Shown here in pieces: positions 1 through 8,663 of a stretch of 64,000 nt of DNA. Positions within the stretch are counted from its first letter, which is position 1; the number at the start of each line of letters is the position of its first letter. The notes under the pieces are model-generated. The model saw only the letters and a list, made by a program, of their open reading frames with translations. It was not told the origin of the DNA and searched no databases. Both the position numbers and the translations under genes were made by a program. Origin of the DNA: Chryseobacterium indicum (GTDB lineage: Bacteria > Bacteroidota > Bacteroidia > Flavobacteriales > Weeksellaceae); contig NZ_JACSGT010000001.1 of the NCBI RefSeq assembly GCF_021504595.1, positions 1,860,001 to 1,924,000 of the forward strand, in the 5' to 3' direction.

Positions 1-677
1 TTATGAGTATGATCGGTTCTATTGCGCTGATCTACGCTGTACATTTTGCAAAAGCCAAAGTAAATGATGTGTATACCATCGAAAAAAACAGCACCATTCC
101 TGTTGCATTTACAACACCTTTCATCAAAAACAGGGAAAACATAATGCATCATTTCCTAGAAAATGTGCTGGAAATGGAGCTTAAAGAAATCATTAAAGAT
201 AAAAATCTCATCTGCATAACGTCTTATGATAAATCGAAACAGCATTTGTTTCATTCAAAAAATATCATAAAAGCTTTGCAGGCGCAATCCAGAAAAGTAC
301 TGGTAATTGATGTAGCGGGAAATTTAGAAAATATTGAAAACATCGATTATATCGACTTTTCAGAAGAAAAAAATTTAAGATTAACTTCCACGGATATTGA
401 GAATCTGATCCGTGAAAGGATGAAAGGAAACGAAATCTGCATCATCAATAACCAGTCGATAAAACAAGGAAAACTTCCTTTATTATTCCTGAAAATCGCA
501 GATCAGAATCTTTTTGTTTTAGACAGCCGAAGAACAGCCGAAAAAACAATTATGAATGTAGAACTTCTGAAGGATGAATACAAACTGACCAATCTGTGGT
601 TTGTTCTGAATAAAGAAGGCTACAACCCGAGTTTAATGACCTCTATTAAACGTTTTATAAACAGAAAAAGATCGTGA
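1..677 (+). CDS. Wzc/Wzz-like exopolysaccharide chain-length protein, C-terminal part (partial)
   Basis: The reading frame is open at the window edge, so the N-terminus and most of the gene lie upstream. The first visible residues (IGSIALIYAVHFA) look like the second membrane helix of a Wzz-type protein. The rest resembles the cytoplasmic tyrosine-kinase domain of Wzc/CapB proteins: ICITSYDK aligns with the Walker A strand and VLVIDVAG keeps the Walker A-prime strand. The GxGKS loop itself is replaced by DKSKQHL and no C-terminal tyrosine cluster is seen (end is INRKRS), so this is probably a degenerate, catalytically dead copy. Its stop overlaps the next start (GTGA), which puts it at the head of the polysaccharide operon. 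The family assignment rests on position and these strands; moderate certainty. Confidence 0.65.
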   Translation, partial: MSMIGSIALIYAVHFAKAKVNDVYTIEKNSTIPVAFTTPFIKNRENIMHHFLENVLEMELKEIIKDKNLICITSYDKSKQHLFHSKNIIKALQAQSRKVLVIDVAGNLENIENIDYIDFSEEKNLRLTSTDIENLIRERMKGNEICIINNQSIKQGKLPLLFLKIADQNLFVLDSRRTAEKTIMNVELLKDEYKLTNLWFVLNKEGYNPSLMTSIKRFINRKRS

Positions 678-1900
678 AAAAGCTTACAGAAATATTTTGC
701 AGACCCACATCTCTGGTTTTCGCAGACCAGCTGATTTTCAGCGGAAGCAATTTTCTTCTGACGTTTTTACTTGCCCGAAAACTGAATATTTCAGATTTTG
801 GTCTGTTCTCGTCTGTGCTTTTGGTGACGTATCTTTTGGTAGGCATCTGCAACGCCATTGTGGTACAGCCTTTCCAGATTCTGGCAGCAAAAGAATACAG
901 TAAAAAGTCTCTGGGCTTCGTTTTTCAGGCAGCAGTACTTTTAATTCTTATTTTTGCTGCTCTTATTTCTGCTGTTAAATTTATACCGGTTTCGGCACTG
1001 TCATTTATTAAAGAGAATACAGTGGCAATCATTGTTTTTGCAGCAGCGTATGTTTTTCAGGACTTTATGAGAAAAGTTTTACTTACGATAGACCGCATAC
1101 AACTTGTGCTTTTTATCGACAGTATTTTTCTTCTTGTTTTTCCTTTAATATGGTTTGAAAACAATCTCGATTTAGGAAAAAGCCTTCTGATTATAGGAAT
1201 TGTGAATGCCATTGCTTCCATTCCCGGAGTTTGGTATGGTCTGAAAAATGCAGCATTCAGCTTCAGTAACGCTTCCCTGTTTCATTATCATTTTACAGAA
1301 GGAAAATGGCTTTTAAGCGCTTCTATAGTTCAGTGGTTTTCGGGTAATTTCTTCACTCTGGCTGCGGGAATATATTTAGGAGTCAATGCTTTAGGAGCTT
1401 TAAGACTGGTTCAGTCATTTTTCGGGGTTATTAATGTTATTCTTCAGACTGTCGAAAATTATTACCTTCCGAAAACAGCGAAGCTTCATTATCAGGACAA
1501 AAAAGAAGAAAAAAAATCACTGCTTTTCAGTATGTCGAAAGGAATGCTGGCTTTAGGAATTTTAATCATCGGTTTCTTCATCTTTTCAGAACCTCTCATT
1601 ACGCTATTGGGCGGAGAACAATACAAACAGTATGGTTTTGTAATTAAACTGGTTTCGGTACTATATGTCGTGATTTTGTACAGCTACCCTACCCGGCTTT
1701 CCATAAGAGTTCTGGAGCAGAATAAAGCTTTTTTTACAGGATACTGCATTTCGTTTGTGTTTTCATTACTCAGTTTTCATTTTTTACTGAAATACGGAGC
1801 ACTTTACGGTGCAGTTGCTGGTCTTGTAATCAACCAGATTCTAATGATCGTGTACTGGAAAATTTTACTTAACAGAAAACAGATTTCAGTATGGGCATAG
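674..1900 (+). CDS. Polysaccharide flippase (Wzx/MATE-like membrane protein)
   Basis: This is a 408-residue polytopic membrane protein with about 12 hydrophobic segments. The N-terminal helix reads DQLIFSGSNFLLTFLLAR, followed by LNISDFGLFSSVLL, the usual opening of Wzx-type oligosaccharide flippases, and the length is typical. It probably moves the undecaprenyl-linked repeat unit across the inner membrane. The start is GTG, overlapping the TGA of the preceding gene by four bases, so the two are translationally coupled. The 3' end overlaps the next glycosyltransferase start by 10 bases. The exact substrate cannot be read from the sequence. Confidence 0.8.
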   Translation: MKKLTEIFCRPTSLVFADQLIFSGSNFLLTFLLARKLNISDFGLFSSVLLVTYLLVGICNAIVVQPFQILAAKEYSKKSLGFVFQAAVLLILIFAALISAVKFIPVSALSFIKENTVAIIVFAAAYVFQDFMRKVLLTIDRIQLVLFIDSIFLLVFPLIWFENNLDLGKSLLIIGIVNAIASIPGVWYGLKNAAFSFSNASLFHYHFTEGKWLLSASIVQWFSGNFFTLAAGIYLGVNALGALRLVQSFFGVINVILQTVENYYLPKTAKLHYQDKKEEKKSLLFSMSKGMLALGILIIGFFIFSEPLITLLGGEQYKQYGFVIKLVSVLYVVILYSYPTRLSIRVLEQNKAFFTGYCISFVFSLLSFHFLLKYGALYGAVAGLVINQILMIVYWKILLNRKQISVWA

Positions 1901-3006
1901 TACATTTGATATTAGGAAAAGCAAATCCTGAAAAGATGAACGGCGTAAATAAAGTTGTTTATAATATCGCGACAAAACAGGCTGAAAATAAACAGGATGT
2001 AGAAGTTTGGGGAATCTCTGAAAATACAGAAGTTAATTATCCCGAAAGAAACTTTAAAACGAAGATTTTTAAACGGAAAAAAAATCCTTTTTCCATTCCT
2101 GAAGATCTTCAGAAAGAAATTATAAACAGCAGCGAATCTACAGTTTTTCACCTTCATGGCGGATGGATCCCTGTATTTTCGTCCTTAAGCAGATTTTTGC
2201 GAAAACACAAATTCAATTATATTATTACGCCCCACGGAGCTTACAATGCTGTCGCAATGCAGAAAAGTATGATTACCAAAAAGCTTTACTTCGAGTTTTT
2301 TGAAAAAAGCGTCATCAAAAATGCTTCAAAAATTCACTGCATTGGCGAAAGCGAGATGGAGGGTTTACAGTCGATTTATACAACCCAAAAAGGTACTTTG
2401 ATTCCCTACGGATTTGAAAGGATAAAGGATGAAGTCTGTTCTAATCCGTACAAAGAAACTTTAATTTTCGGTTTTATCGGAAGGCTGGATATTTACACAA
2501 AAGGTCTGGATCTGCTTGTGGAGAGTTTTGCTGAATTTTCTAAAGCGGATCCTTATTCTGAATTGTGGATTGTGGGCGACAGCGATGAAAAAGATGAACT
2601 TCATCAAAAAATAAAAGCACTGGGAATTGAAGATAAAACAATTCTTTTCGGAAGTAAATTTGGAGAAGAAAAAAATGATCTTCTGAAAAAGATGGATATT
2701 TTTGTGCATCCTTCCAGAAACGAAGGATTGCCGGTTTCCGTAATCGAAGCCGCAAATTTCGGCAAACCCTGTATTGTTACAAAAAATACCAATATCGGCT
2801 ATCTTGTTGAACAATACAATGCGGGAATCAATATTCCTTCACCTAAGACAACGCTTCTTACTAAGGCATTTTTCGATATTTCCAAAATATGGAAAGACCA
2901 GCAGAACTATGAAAAGATTTGCGCAAATGCAGTAAAAATGGTAGAAGAAGCTTTCGACTGGAATAGAATTCTTCATGAAATGAATACCAAACTCTACAAC
3001 TGCTGA
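1891..3006 (+). CDS. Glycosyltransferase, GT4 family
   Basis: A 371-residue GT-B fold glycosyltransferase. The C-terminal half carries the family signature: FGFIGRLDIYTKGLDLLVES (about residues 191-210) and, near residue 275, PSRNEGLPVSVIEAANFGKP, with the E-x7-E nucleotide-sugar site. The N-terminal domain includes HLHGGWIP and ITPHGAYN, common in acceptor-binding domains. It should add a sugar to the lipid-linked repeat unit at the cytoplasmic membrane face. The ATG lies inside the 3' end of the flippase gene and the next gene starts two bases after its stop, indicating one operon. Donor and acceptor are not predictable. Confidence 0.88.
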   Translation: MGIVHLILGKANPEKMNGVNKVVYNIATKQAENKQDVEVWGISENTEVNYPERNFKTKIFKRKKNPFSIPEDLQKEIINSSESTVFHLHGGWIPVFSSLSRFLRKHKFNYIITPHGAYNAVAMQKSMITKKLYFEFFEKSVIKNASKIHCIGESEMEGLQSIYTTQKGTLIPYGFERIKDEVCSNPYKETLIFGFIGRLDIYTKGLDLLVESFAEFSKADPYSELWIVGDSDEKDELHQKIKALGIEDKTILFGSKFGEEKNDLLKKMDIFVHPSRNEGLPVSVIEAANFGKPCIVTKNTNIGYLVEQYNAGINIPSPKTTLLTKAFFDISKIWKDQQNYEKICANAVKMVEEAFDWNRILHEMNTKLYNC

Positions 3007-3008
3007 AA

Positions 3009-4301
3009 ATGGAAACGCTACCTCTTCATCATCAGCAATTTCTTAAAAAGCTGAACAACCAGCTCTTCATCATTCTTCTGCTTATGGTGGCATGTTTTTT
3101 TACATGGAGCGAAAATGTAAATATTACACGAGCCATAAAAGTTGTCGGGAGAATGGGCGTTATGATTTCTTCTATTCTCATTTATTTTAAGATCATCCGA
3201 TACGGAAGCATCAATTCTCTGGAATACAAAAACATATTTTCGCCGATTTTATACATCTGCTATTTAATTTTGGGATTCATTTCATTTTCGTGGAGTACCA
3301 ATCCGGGATTCAGTGCGTTACAATGGTTTATGACCTTTCAGAGCTTTGTTTTTGCTTATTTTTTCGTAAAAAGTCTGAAGGTTTTAGACGTTTATTTTGA
3401 AGGTCACAACATCAGATTATATCATCTTCTGGGAAACACCGTTTTCGTGCTTCAGCTTGTCTTCGTCATTGGAATGTGGATTAATCCCGATGTATTTTTC
3501 CGGTTAACCGACGGTGGCGAAGAAGCAAGACTTGGAGGAACAATGATGAATCCCAATGAGCTTGGAATGCTTGCAGGAGTAGGTTCTGCATGTCTTATTT
3601 TTGATCTGTACCGTTTCAAAAAGAAAGTCTGGACCATCATAAAAATTATGGTGATTCTGTATGCCTTATTTATGACCGGATCGCGATCTTCCCTGATCGG
3701 CGTTTTGCTGATCGTATTTTTCCACATCAACCAGACCAAACAGAAGACCCTGAAATTTGCCATTATTGCGCTTGTTGCCATGGTTGCCCCTTTTGCGGTA
3801 TACACCGTTATTCTGAAAGGTGGAGATCAGGAAAGGCTGGAAGAAATCATGAGTCTTACCGGAAGGCTTCCTTTCTGGCAGGCTTTAATTACTGAAGGTT
3901 TACCAAGAGAGCCGCTTTTGGGCTTTGGCTTTATGAGGATCGATTACAAGGAGTTTTTCCAGAGCGCACATACCTATCCAGGAAAAATGACGCACAACAC
4001 TTTTATGCAGGTTCTGATGAATCTTGGATTTATCGGGTTTACCATTGTGCTTTTCCAGGTATTTTTTACTGTAAAATCGATCTTGTCTGAACAGAAAGAA
4101 CTGAAACTGATGCTTATCGGCATTCTCATTCCTATCGTTATTAATTCCTTTACAGAATTCGGAATTTTTGGAGAGAGTAATTATGGAATCATGTTCTATC
4201 AGATCATTATATTTTCCATTGCATTTCGCAACAATAATCATCTTACAAGATGGCAGAAAATTATCCTGAAGAAGAAAAGACCGGATCTATTTGCTGATTA
4301 A
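3009..4301 (+). CDS. O-antigen ligase / polysaccharide polymerase (Wzy/WaaL family)
   Basis: A 430-residue membrane protein with roughly 10-12 hydrophobic helices and one large periplasmic loop. The segment GGTMMNPNELGMLAG (about residues 176-190) and the following FMTGSRSSLIGVLLI are typical of the Wzy_C/O-antigen ligase family; the large loop contains THNTFMQVLMNLGFIG, where family members keep a functional histidine. Likely role is polymerising or ligating the polysaccharide on the periplasmic side. Ligase and polymerase cannot be separated by eye. It is the last gene before a 133-bp gap, so it may end the first transcription unit. Confidence 0.82.
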   Translation: METLPLHHQQFLKKLNNQLFIILLLMVACFFTWSENVNITRAIKVVGRMGVMISSILIYFKIIRYGSINSLEYKNIFSPILYICYLILGFISFSWSTNPGFSALQWFMTFQSFVFAYFFVKSLKVLDVYFEGHNIRLYHLLGNTVFVLQLVFVIGMWINPDVFFRLTDGGEEARLGGTMMNPNELGMLAGVGSACLIFDLYRFKKKVWTIIKIMVILYALFMTGSRSSLIGVLLIVFFHINQTKQKTLKFAIIALVAMVAPFAVYTVILKGGDQERLEEIMSLTGRLPFWQALITEGLPREPLLGFGFMRIDYKEFFQSAHTYPGKMTHNTFMQVLMNLGFIGFTIVLFQVFFTVKSILSEQKELKLMLIGILIPIVINSFTEFGIFGESNYGIMFYQIIIFSIAFRNNNHLTRWQKIILKKKRPDLFAD

Positions 4302-4323
4302 AATTCCACAGGACAGTTCCATT

Positions 4324-4338
4324 TTCCAGATTCTGGAA
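4324..4338. promoter_or_regulatory. Palindromic operator candidate, copy 1 (EPS locus)
   Basis: TTCCAGA-T-TCTGGAA is a perfect 7-1-7 inverted repeat. It lies in the only gap of the first half of the polysaccharide locus, about 96 bp before the 769-residue fusion gene. A one-mismatch copy sits in the second long gap at 9747-9761, embedded in similar flanking sequence. One-base spacing makes it a poor RNA hairpin, so a protein-binding site is more likely. Confidence 0.45.
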
Positions 4339-4434
4339 TGAAAATCAGATTAAAAATAACATAACTAACTGATTATAAGTAATTTGAATTTATGGCAGAT
4401 ATTTTTATACTATTTTGGTATATAAATAATCATC

Positions 4435-6744
4435 ATGAAAACATTATTTAGAAATACAGGGTACAAACTATTTACAAAACAGGAAAAGAACAGTAAAAAG
4501 ATTTCTTTTTCTTATATAAAAAATCCTGACGGAACAGTAAGATGGTTTTGGAACTCAGATTCCGCAAAACCTTTATTTCTAAAATTTTACAATGCAGCCA
4601 CACCGAAAGCAAAACTTTTCGAGGTATTGGTAAAAACGGTTTTTGCGCTGCGTTTACAGAAAATTGTTTTTAAGAAAGAGGTTCTTTATTATGCAAAAAA
4701 CAGTGAGCCAGTTTTTAATATCGAAAATGACTGGGCTATTTTTACAGGAACTGTTGGTCCCAACAATAAGGCACTTCTGTTCAGCGGAGGATATTTTTAC
4801 AAGATCGCGGAAACAGATTCTGCTAAAAAGCTGATTACTACAGAAAACAGAAATCTGAGAAAAATTATTTCAGGCAATGTATTACAGGTTCCGGAAGCTT
4901 CCATGATTAACGAAAACATTCTTAAATTATCTGATATTTCAAAAGGCGGAATGCGTGAAAATTCTTTTACGAAAATTCATGCGGAAGCTTTGAAAATGAT
5001 TTCCGTACACCATGAAAGAAGCGTAAAAATATCGGAATGGAAGTATTTTCAAAGTGTAAAAGAACAGTTTTTAATAATTGAGGATGAAAGAATTCCGAAA
5101 AATATCATCCGAAAGATAAAAGCGATCTTAAGACATACCAATGAAGAAGAAAACATTAAAGTTGCATTTTCTCATGGAGATTTTACCTCGTGGAACTGTT
5201 ACATAAAAAATGGAAAACTTGCTGTTTATGACTGGGAGCTGTCTTCTACAGAAAAGCCAAAAGCGTTTGATTTCTTTCATTTTATTATCCAGAACGGAAT
5301 TTTAATCCAGAAAAAAAGCTGGAAAGAAATTTATGCAGAGATTGAAGAAAAAAATAAAATTACCTTCCGGTTCAGCGAAGAAGACCTTCAGAAGTATCTG
5401 AAATACTATCTTCTGACGAACACATTGTCATACCTTACCATTTATGCTGCACAGGAAGAATGGCATCTTCAGATTCACTGGCTGTTAAAAACATGGAATG
5501 AAGCTTTAAATATCATTCTTAAAAACTATTCTACCGAAAGAGAACTGGTCATTTTAGATACTTTCGATGCGCTTTATCACACAGATTATGCGGCTTTGAA
5601 ATTCCATAGTGAAGAACCTGAAAAACTGAAGCTGAATTCTGATATTGATCTGATTATTTCTTCTGAAAATGCGCAGAAATTAGTCAGCTATTTATCCGGA
5701 CACAGCCTTGTAAAGAAAGTTTCAACAGTAAAGAAGTCTTTCATGCAGACGGTAAGAATCATTACGCTTCAAAACGAAATTCTTAATCTGGATCTTATTC
5801 ATCAGGTAAAATGGAAGCATATACAGATCATGGAGGTTTCAAAAATCCTTGAAAACAGAAGAAAAAACAGATTTGGCGTTTATAAAGTTTCAGAAAAAGA
5901 CACTGCCCGATTTATTGATCTGTTTTACAGCCTGAACGATGCAGAAATTCCTGAAACGTACGAGAAATTTGTTTCAGAACATTTAAAATCAAACAAAATA
6001 ACCGACAGAGAACTTACCATTAAAACCCTGAAAATGAAAAACGAAAACAGAGGATTCAGTTATTTTAAAAATATTGTTCATTATTTAAAAGATTCGTTTG
6101 CAGAAAAAGGATTCATCATCACATTCAGCGGTGTGGACGGAGCCGGAAAATCTACCGTGATCTCGGAAGTTTCCGAACTTATTGAAAAACGTTACAGAAG
6201 ACCTGTAAAAGTTCTGAGACACAGACCTTCCCTGCTTCCCATCCTGAGTGTATGGACCAAAGGAAAGGAAAAAGCACATGAGGACGCGGTAAATTCTTTA
6301 CCCAGACAGGGAAACAACAAAAACTCCCTTTCTTCCTTATTAAGATTCGGATATTATTATACAGATTATATTTTAGGACAGTTTGTTATTTACACAAAAT
6401 ATGTTTTGAGGGGAAAAATAGTTTTATACGACAGGTATTATTTCGATTTTATTGCCGATGCAAGAAGAAGCAACATTCAGCTTCCGAAATCCGTAACGGA
6501 GACAGGATATCATTTCCTGATGAAGCCGGAATTCAACTTCTTCCTGTATGCTGCGCCTGAAAAAATACTTAGCAGAAAAAAAGAACTTTCGTATCACTCG
6601 ATTTGCGACCTTACTTCAGAGTACAGTTCCCTTTTCTCTAAACTGGAAAGAAAGAACCAGAGAGTGAAGTACTTAGCAATCGAAAACAATGATCTTGATG
6701 TGACATTAGGAACGATCATGAACACAATAATTGCACAGAGATGA
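4435..6744 (+). CDS. Three-part fusion: APH-like phosphotransferase, nucleotidyltransferase-like and thymidylate-kinase-like domains
   Basis: A 769-residue cytoplasmic protein in the polysaccharide locus. Three parts can be seen. Residues about 180-340 carry the aminoglycoside/choline-kinase signature FSHGDFTSWNCY (near 246) and YDWE (near 266). Residues about 370-500 contain NSDIDLII, resembling the metal-binding motif of the nucleotidyltransferase fold. The C-terminal 220 residues begin with a P-loop, FSGVDGAGKSTVI (near 565), with LYDRYYFDF further on, as in thymidylate-kinase-like enzymes. A combined role in phosphorylating or activating a sugar or alcohol for capsule decoration is plausible but unproven. 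The next gene overlaps its 3' end by four bases. The domain architecture is unusual; the individual motif calls are firmer than the function. Confidence 0.7.
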   Translation: MKTLFRNTGYKLFTKQEKNSKKISFSYIKNPDGTVRWFWNSDSAKPLFLKFYNAATPKAKLFEVLVKTVFALRLQKIVFKKEVLYYAKNSEPVFNIENDWAIFTGTVGPNNKALLFSGGYFYKIAETDSAKKLITTENRNLRKIISGNVLQVPEASMINENILKLSDISKGGMRENSFTKIHAEALKMISVHHERSVKISEWKYFQSVKEQFLIIEDERIPKNIIRKIKAILRHTNEEENIKVAFSHGDFTSWNCYIKNGKLAVYDWELSSTEKPKAFDFFHFIIQNGILIQKKSWKEIYAEIEEKNKITFRFSEEDLQKYLKYYLLTNTLSYLTIYAAQEEWHLQIHWLLKTWNEALNIILKNYSTERELVILDTFDALYHTDYAALKFHSEEPEKLKLNSDIDLIISSENAQKLVSYLSGHSLVKKVSTVKKSFMQTVRIITLQNEILNLDLIHQVKWKHIQIMEVSKILENRRKNRFGVYKVSEKDTARFIDLFYSLNDAEIPETYEKFVSEHLKSNKITDRELTIKTLKMKNENRGFSYFKNIVHYLKDSFAEKGFIITFSGVDGAGKSTVISEVSELIEKRYRRPVKVLRHRPSLLPILSVWTKGKEKAHEDAVNSLPRQGNNKNSLSSLLRFGYYYTDYILGQFVIYTKYVLRGKIVLYDRYYFDFIADARRSNIQLPKSVTETGYHFLMKPEFNFFLYAAPEKILSRKKELSYHSICDLTSEYSSLFSKLERKNQRVKYLAIENNDLDVTLGTIMNTIIAQR

Positions 6745-7481
6745 AAAAGCTTGTCGTAAAAATTATAAAACTAAGAAGTCCCTACTTTACTATAGATGAT
6801 GATTTGAACTCCGGAGCGGTTCTGCAGTTTATCTGGATCCAGCTCTGGAGCATCATCAGAGGTTTCAGGATGCTACTCTCTTTCAGAAATCCCAAAGGAA
6901 TGCTTCTGGGCAGAAGAGTAAGTTTCTTTAATGTTTCTAAAATAAAATGGGGAAAATTTCTGCGTCTGGGAAATGATGTCTATGTTTCTGCCCTGGCAAA
7001 ACACGGAATTGAATTTGGAGACAATGTATCGATCGGAGCTTTCAGCAGAGTAATTGTTTCCACCTCTTTTAACAATATCGGAGAAAAAATTAAAATAGGA
7101 AACAATGTAGGGATCGGGGAATTTGCTTATCTTGGCGGTTCCGGAGGTCTGGAAATCGGAGATGAATGCATTGTAGGACAATATCTGAGCTGTCACCCCG
7201 AAAATCACAACTATGAAGATCCCGAAACTTCAATCCGGCTTCAGGGTGTCAACAGAAAAGGAATAAAGATCGGGAAAAACTGCTGGATCGGAAGTAAAGT
7301 CACCATTCTGGATGGTGTGGAAATTGGAGACGGATGTATTCTGGCTGCAGGAAGTGTGATTACCAAATCTTTTCCGGACAACAGCATTATCGGCGGAGTT
7401 CCCGCTAAACTTTTAAAAACAAGAACCCATGAAAACCAATCAGACGATACTCGCAACCTGCTACGCTATCAATCCGTATAA
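6741..7481 (+). CDS. Hexapeptide-repeat (LbH) acyltransferase
   Basis: A 246-residue protein with many imperfect hexapeptide repeats (for example IKIGNN VGIGEF AYLGGS and IKIGKN CWIGSK VTILDG) that form a left-handed beta-helix. The C-terminal block VEIGDGCILAAGSVITKSF followed by GGVPAKLL is the hallmark of WcaF/NodL/CapG-type acetyltransferases, with the catalytic His region at CHPENHNYEDP. It probably O-acetylates a sugar of the capsule repeat unit. The first 60 residues are a non-repeat N-terminal region. It overlaps the fusion gene before it by 4 bp and the next glycosyltransferase by 53 bp. Confidence 0.85.
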   Translation: MKKLVVKIIKLRSPYFTIDDDLNSGAVLQFIWIQLWSIIRGFRMLLSFRNPKGMLLGRRVSFFNVSKIKWGKFLRLGNDVYVSALAKHGIEFGDNVSIGAFSRVIVSTSFNNIGEKIKIGNNVGIGEFAYLGGSGGLEIGDECIVGQYLSCHPENHNYEDPETSIRLQGVNRKGIKIGKNCWIGSKVTILDGVEIGDGCILAAGSVITKSFPDNSIIGGVPAKLLKTRTHENQSDDTRNLLRYQSV

Positions 7482-8661
7482 AGGATCGGAAGATGCGATG
7501 GGATGGAATTTTGTGTATCAGATCGCCAGATTTCGTAAAGTTTTTGTCGTAACAAGAGAAAACAATAAAACACATATTGAAAAATACATGAAGGAAAATC
7601 CTGATCCGTTATATCAGAACATGAATTTCCTTTATTTTGATCTTCCTTACTGGATGCGTTTCTGGAAAAAAGGAAGTCGTGGTGCGCTTCTGTACTATTA
7701 TTTATGGCAACGGGGAATTGTTTCGTTTATAAAAAAACAGAAGGTGAACTTTGATATTGCCCACAATGTAAATTTTCATAACGACTGGACACCCAGTTTT
7801 TTATGGAAATTAAAAAAGCCGTTGGTTTGGGGACCTGTAGGACACCATCCTCTCATTCCTAAACAATATCTGAACGATTATTCCCAAAAATACTTCCTTA
7901 AAGACCGTTTAACATGGATGGTGAAAAACTTTTTCTGGAAACTTTCGCCTTCCCTGAAAAAGACCGTGAAGCATTCCAATCACATCTGGTGCATGAACAG
8001 CGGAGTTCCGGAGAAGCTTAAAGTTAAAAAAGATCAGTATTCGCTTTATCCTTCTGTTGCTTCGGAAGATTTTTATCAAAAAAATGGAGTGACGATAAAA
8101 TCGGATTTTGCCATAATCAGCGTAGGAAGATTTGTTCCGTTAAAAGGTTTTGATCTCACGATCCGTTCATTCATTCAGTTTATCAGTCGGCTTTCGGAAG
8201 AAGAAAAAGCGAAATGCAAGTTAATTTTGGTGGGAACCGGCGAACAAAAGCAGTTGTACAAAGATTTAATTCAGCAAAATAACGCTGAGAATTATATTGA
8301 AATCATTGAATGGATCGACCGCAGAGAACTGATGAAGATGTATGAAAAAGCTTCGGTTTTTCTTTTTCCGTCTCATGAAGGAGCAGGAATGGTGGTTCCG
8401 GAAGCACTTTCTTTCGGACTTCCGGTTGTCTGTCTTCAAAATGAAGGTCCCGGAGAATTTATTACCGAAAAATGCGGTTTTACTGTTCCACAGCAGGAAT
8501 ATGATCAAACGGTAACAGAATTGAGCGATGCTTTAATGAAATTATTTTCAAATAAAGATCTTAAGCAAAAAATGAGCATTGAAGCCAGAAAGCATTACCT
8601 CGACCGATTTTCCTGGGAAAAAAGAGGCGATCATCTCAATACAATCTATAACCAAATTTAG
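7429..8661 (+). CDS. Glycosyltransferase, GT4 family
   Basis: A 410-residue GT-B glycosyltransferase. The N-terminus (ILATCYAINPYKGSEDAMGW) is a recognisable opening of a GT4 subgroup common in capsule loci, which supports the start at 7429 even though it overlaps the acyltransferase by 53 bp. The C-terminal domain has ISVGRFVPLKGFDLTIRSF and PSHEGAGMVVPEALSFGLP with the EX7E-type donor site. It adds one sugar to the lipid-linked precursor; donor unknown. Two bases separate it from the next gene. Confidence 0.86.
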   Translation: MKTNQTILATCYAINPYKGSEDAMGWNFVYQIARFRKVFVVTRENNKTHIEKYMKENPDPLYQNMNFLYFDLPYWMRFWKKGSRGALLYYYLWQRGIVSFIKKQKVNFDIAHNVNFHNDWTPSFLWKLKKPLVWGPVGHHPLIPKQYLNDYSQKYFLKDRLTWMVKNFFWKLSPSLKKTVKHSNHIWCMNSGVPEKLKVKKDQYSLYPSVASEDFYQKNGVTIKSDFAIISVGRFVPLKGFDLTIRSFIQFISRLSEEEKAKCKLILVGTGEQKQLYKDLIQQNNAENYIEIIEWIDRRELMKMYEKASVFLFPSHEGAGMVVPEALSFGLPVVCLQNEGPGEFITEKCGFTVPQQEYDQTVTELSDALMKLFSNKDLKQKMSIEARKHYLDRFSWEKRGDHLNTIYNQI

Positions 8662-8663
8662 CC

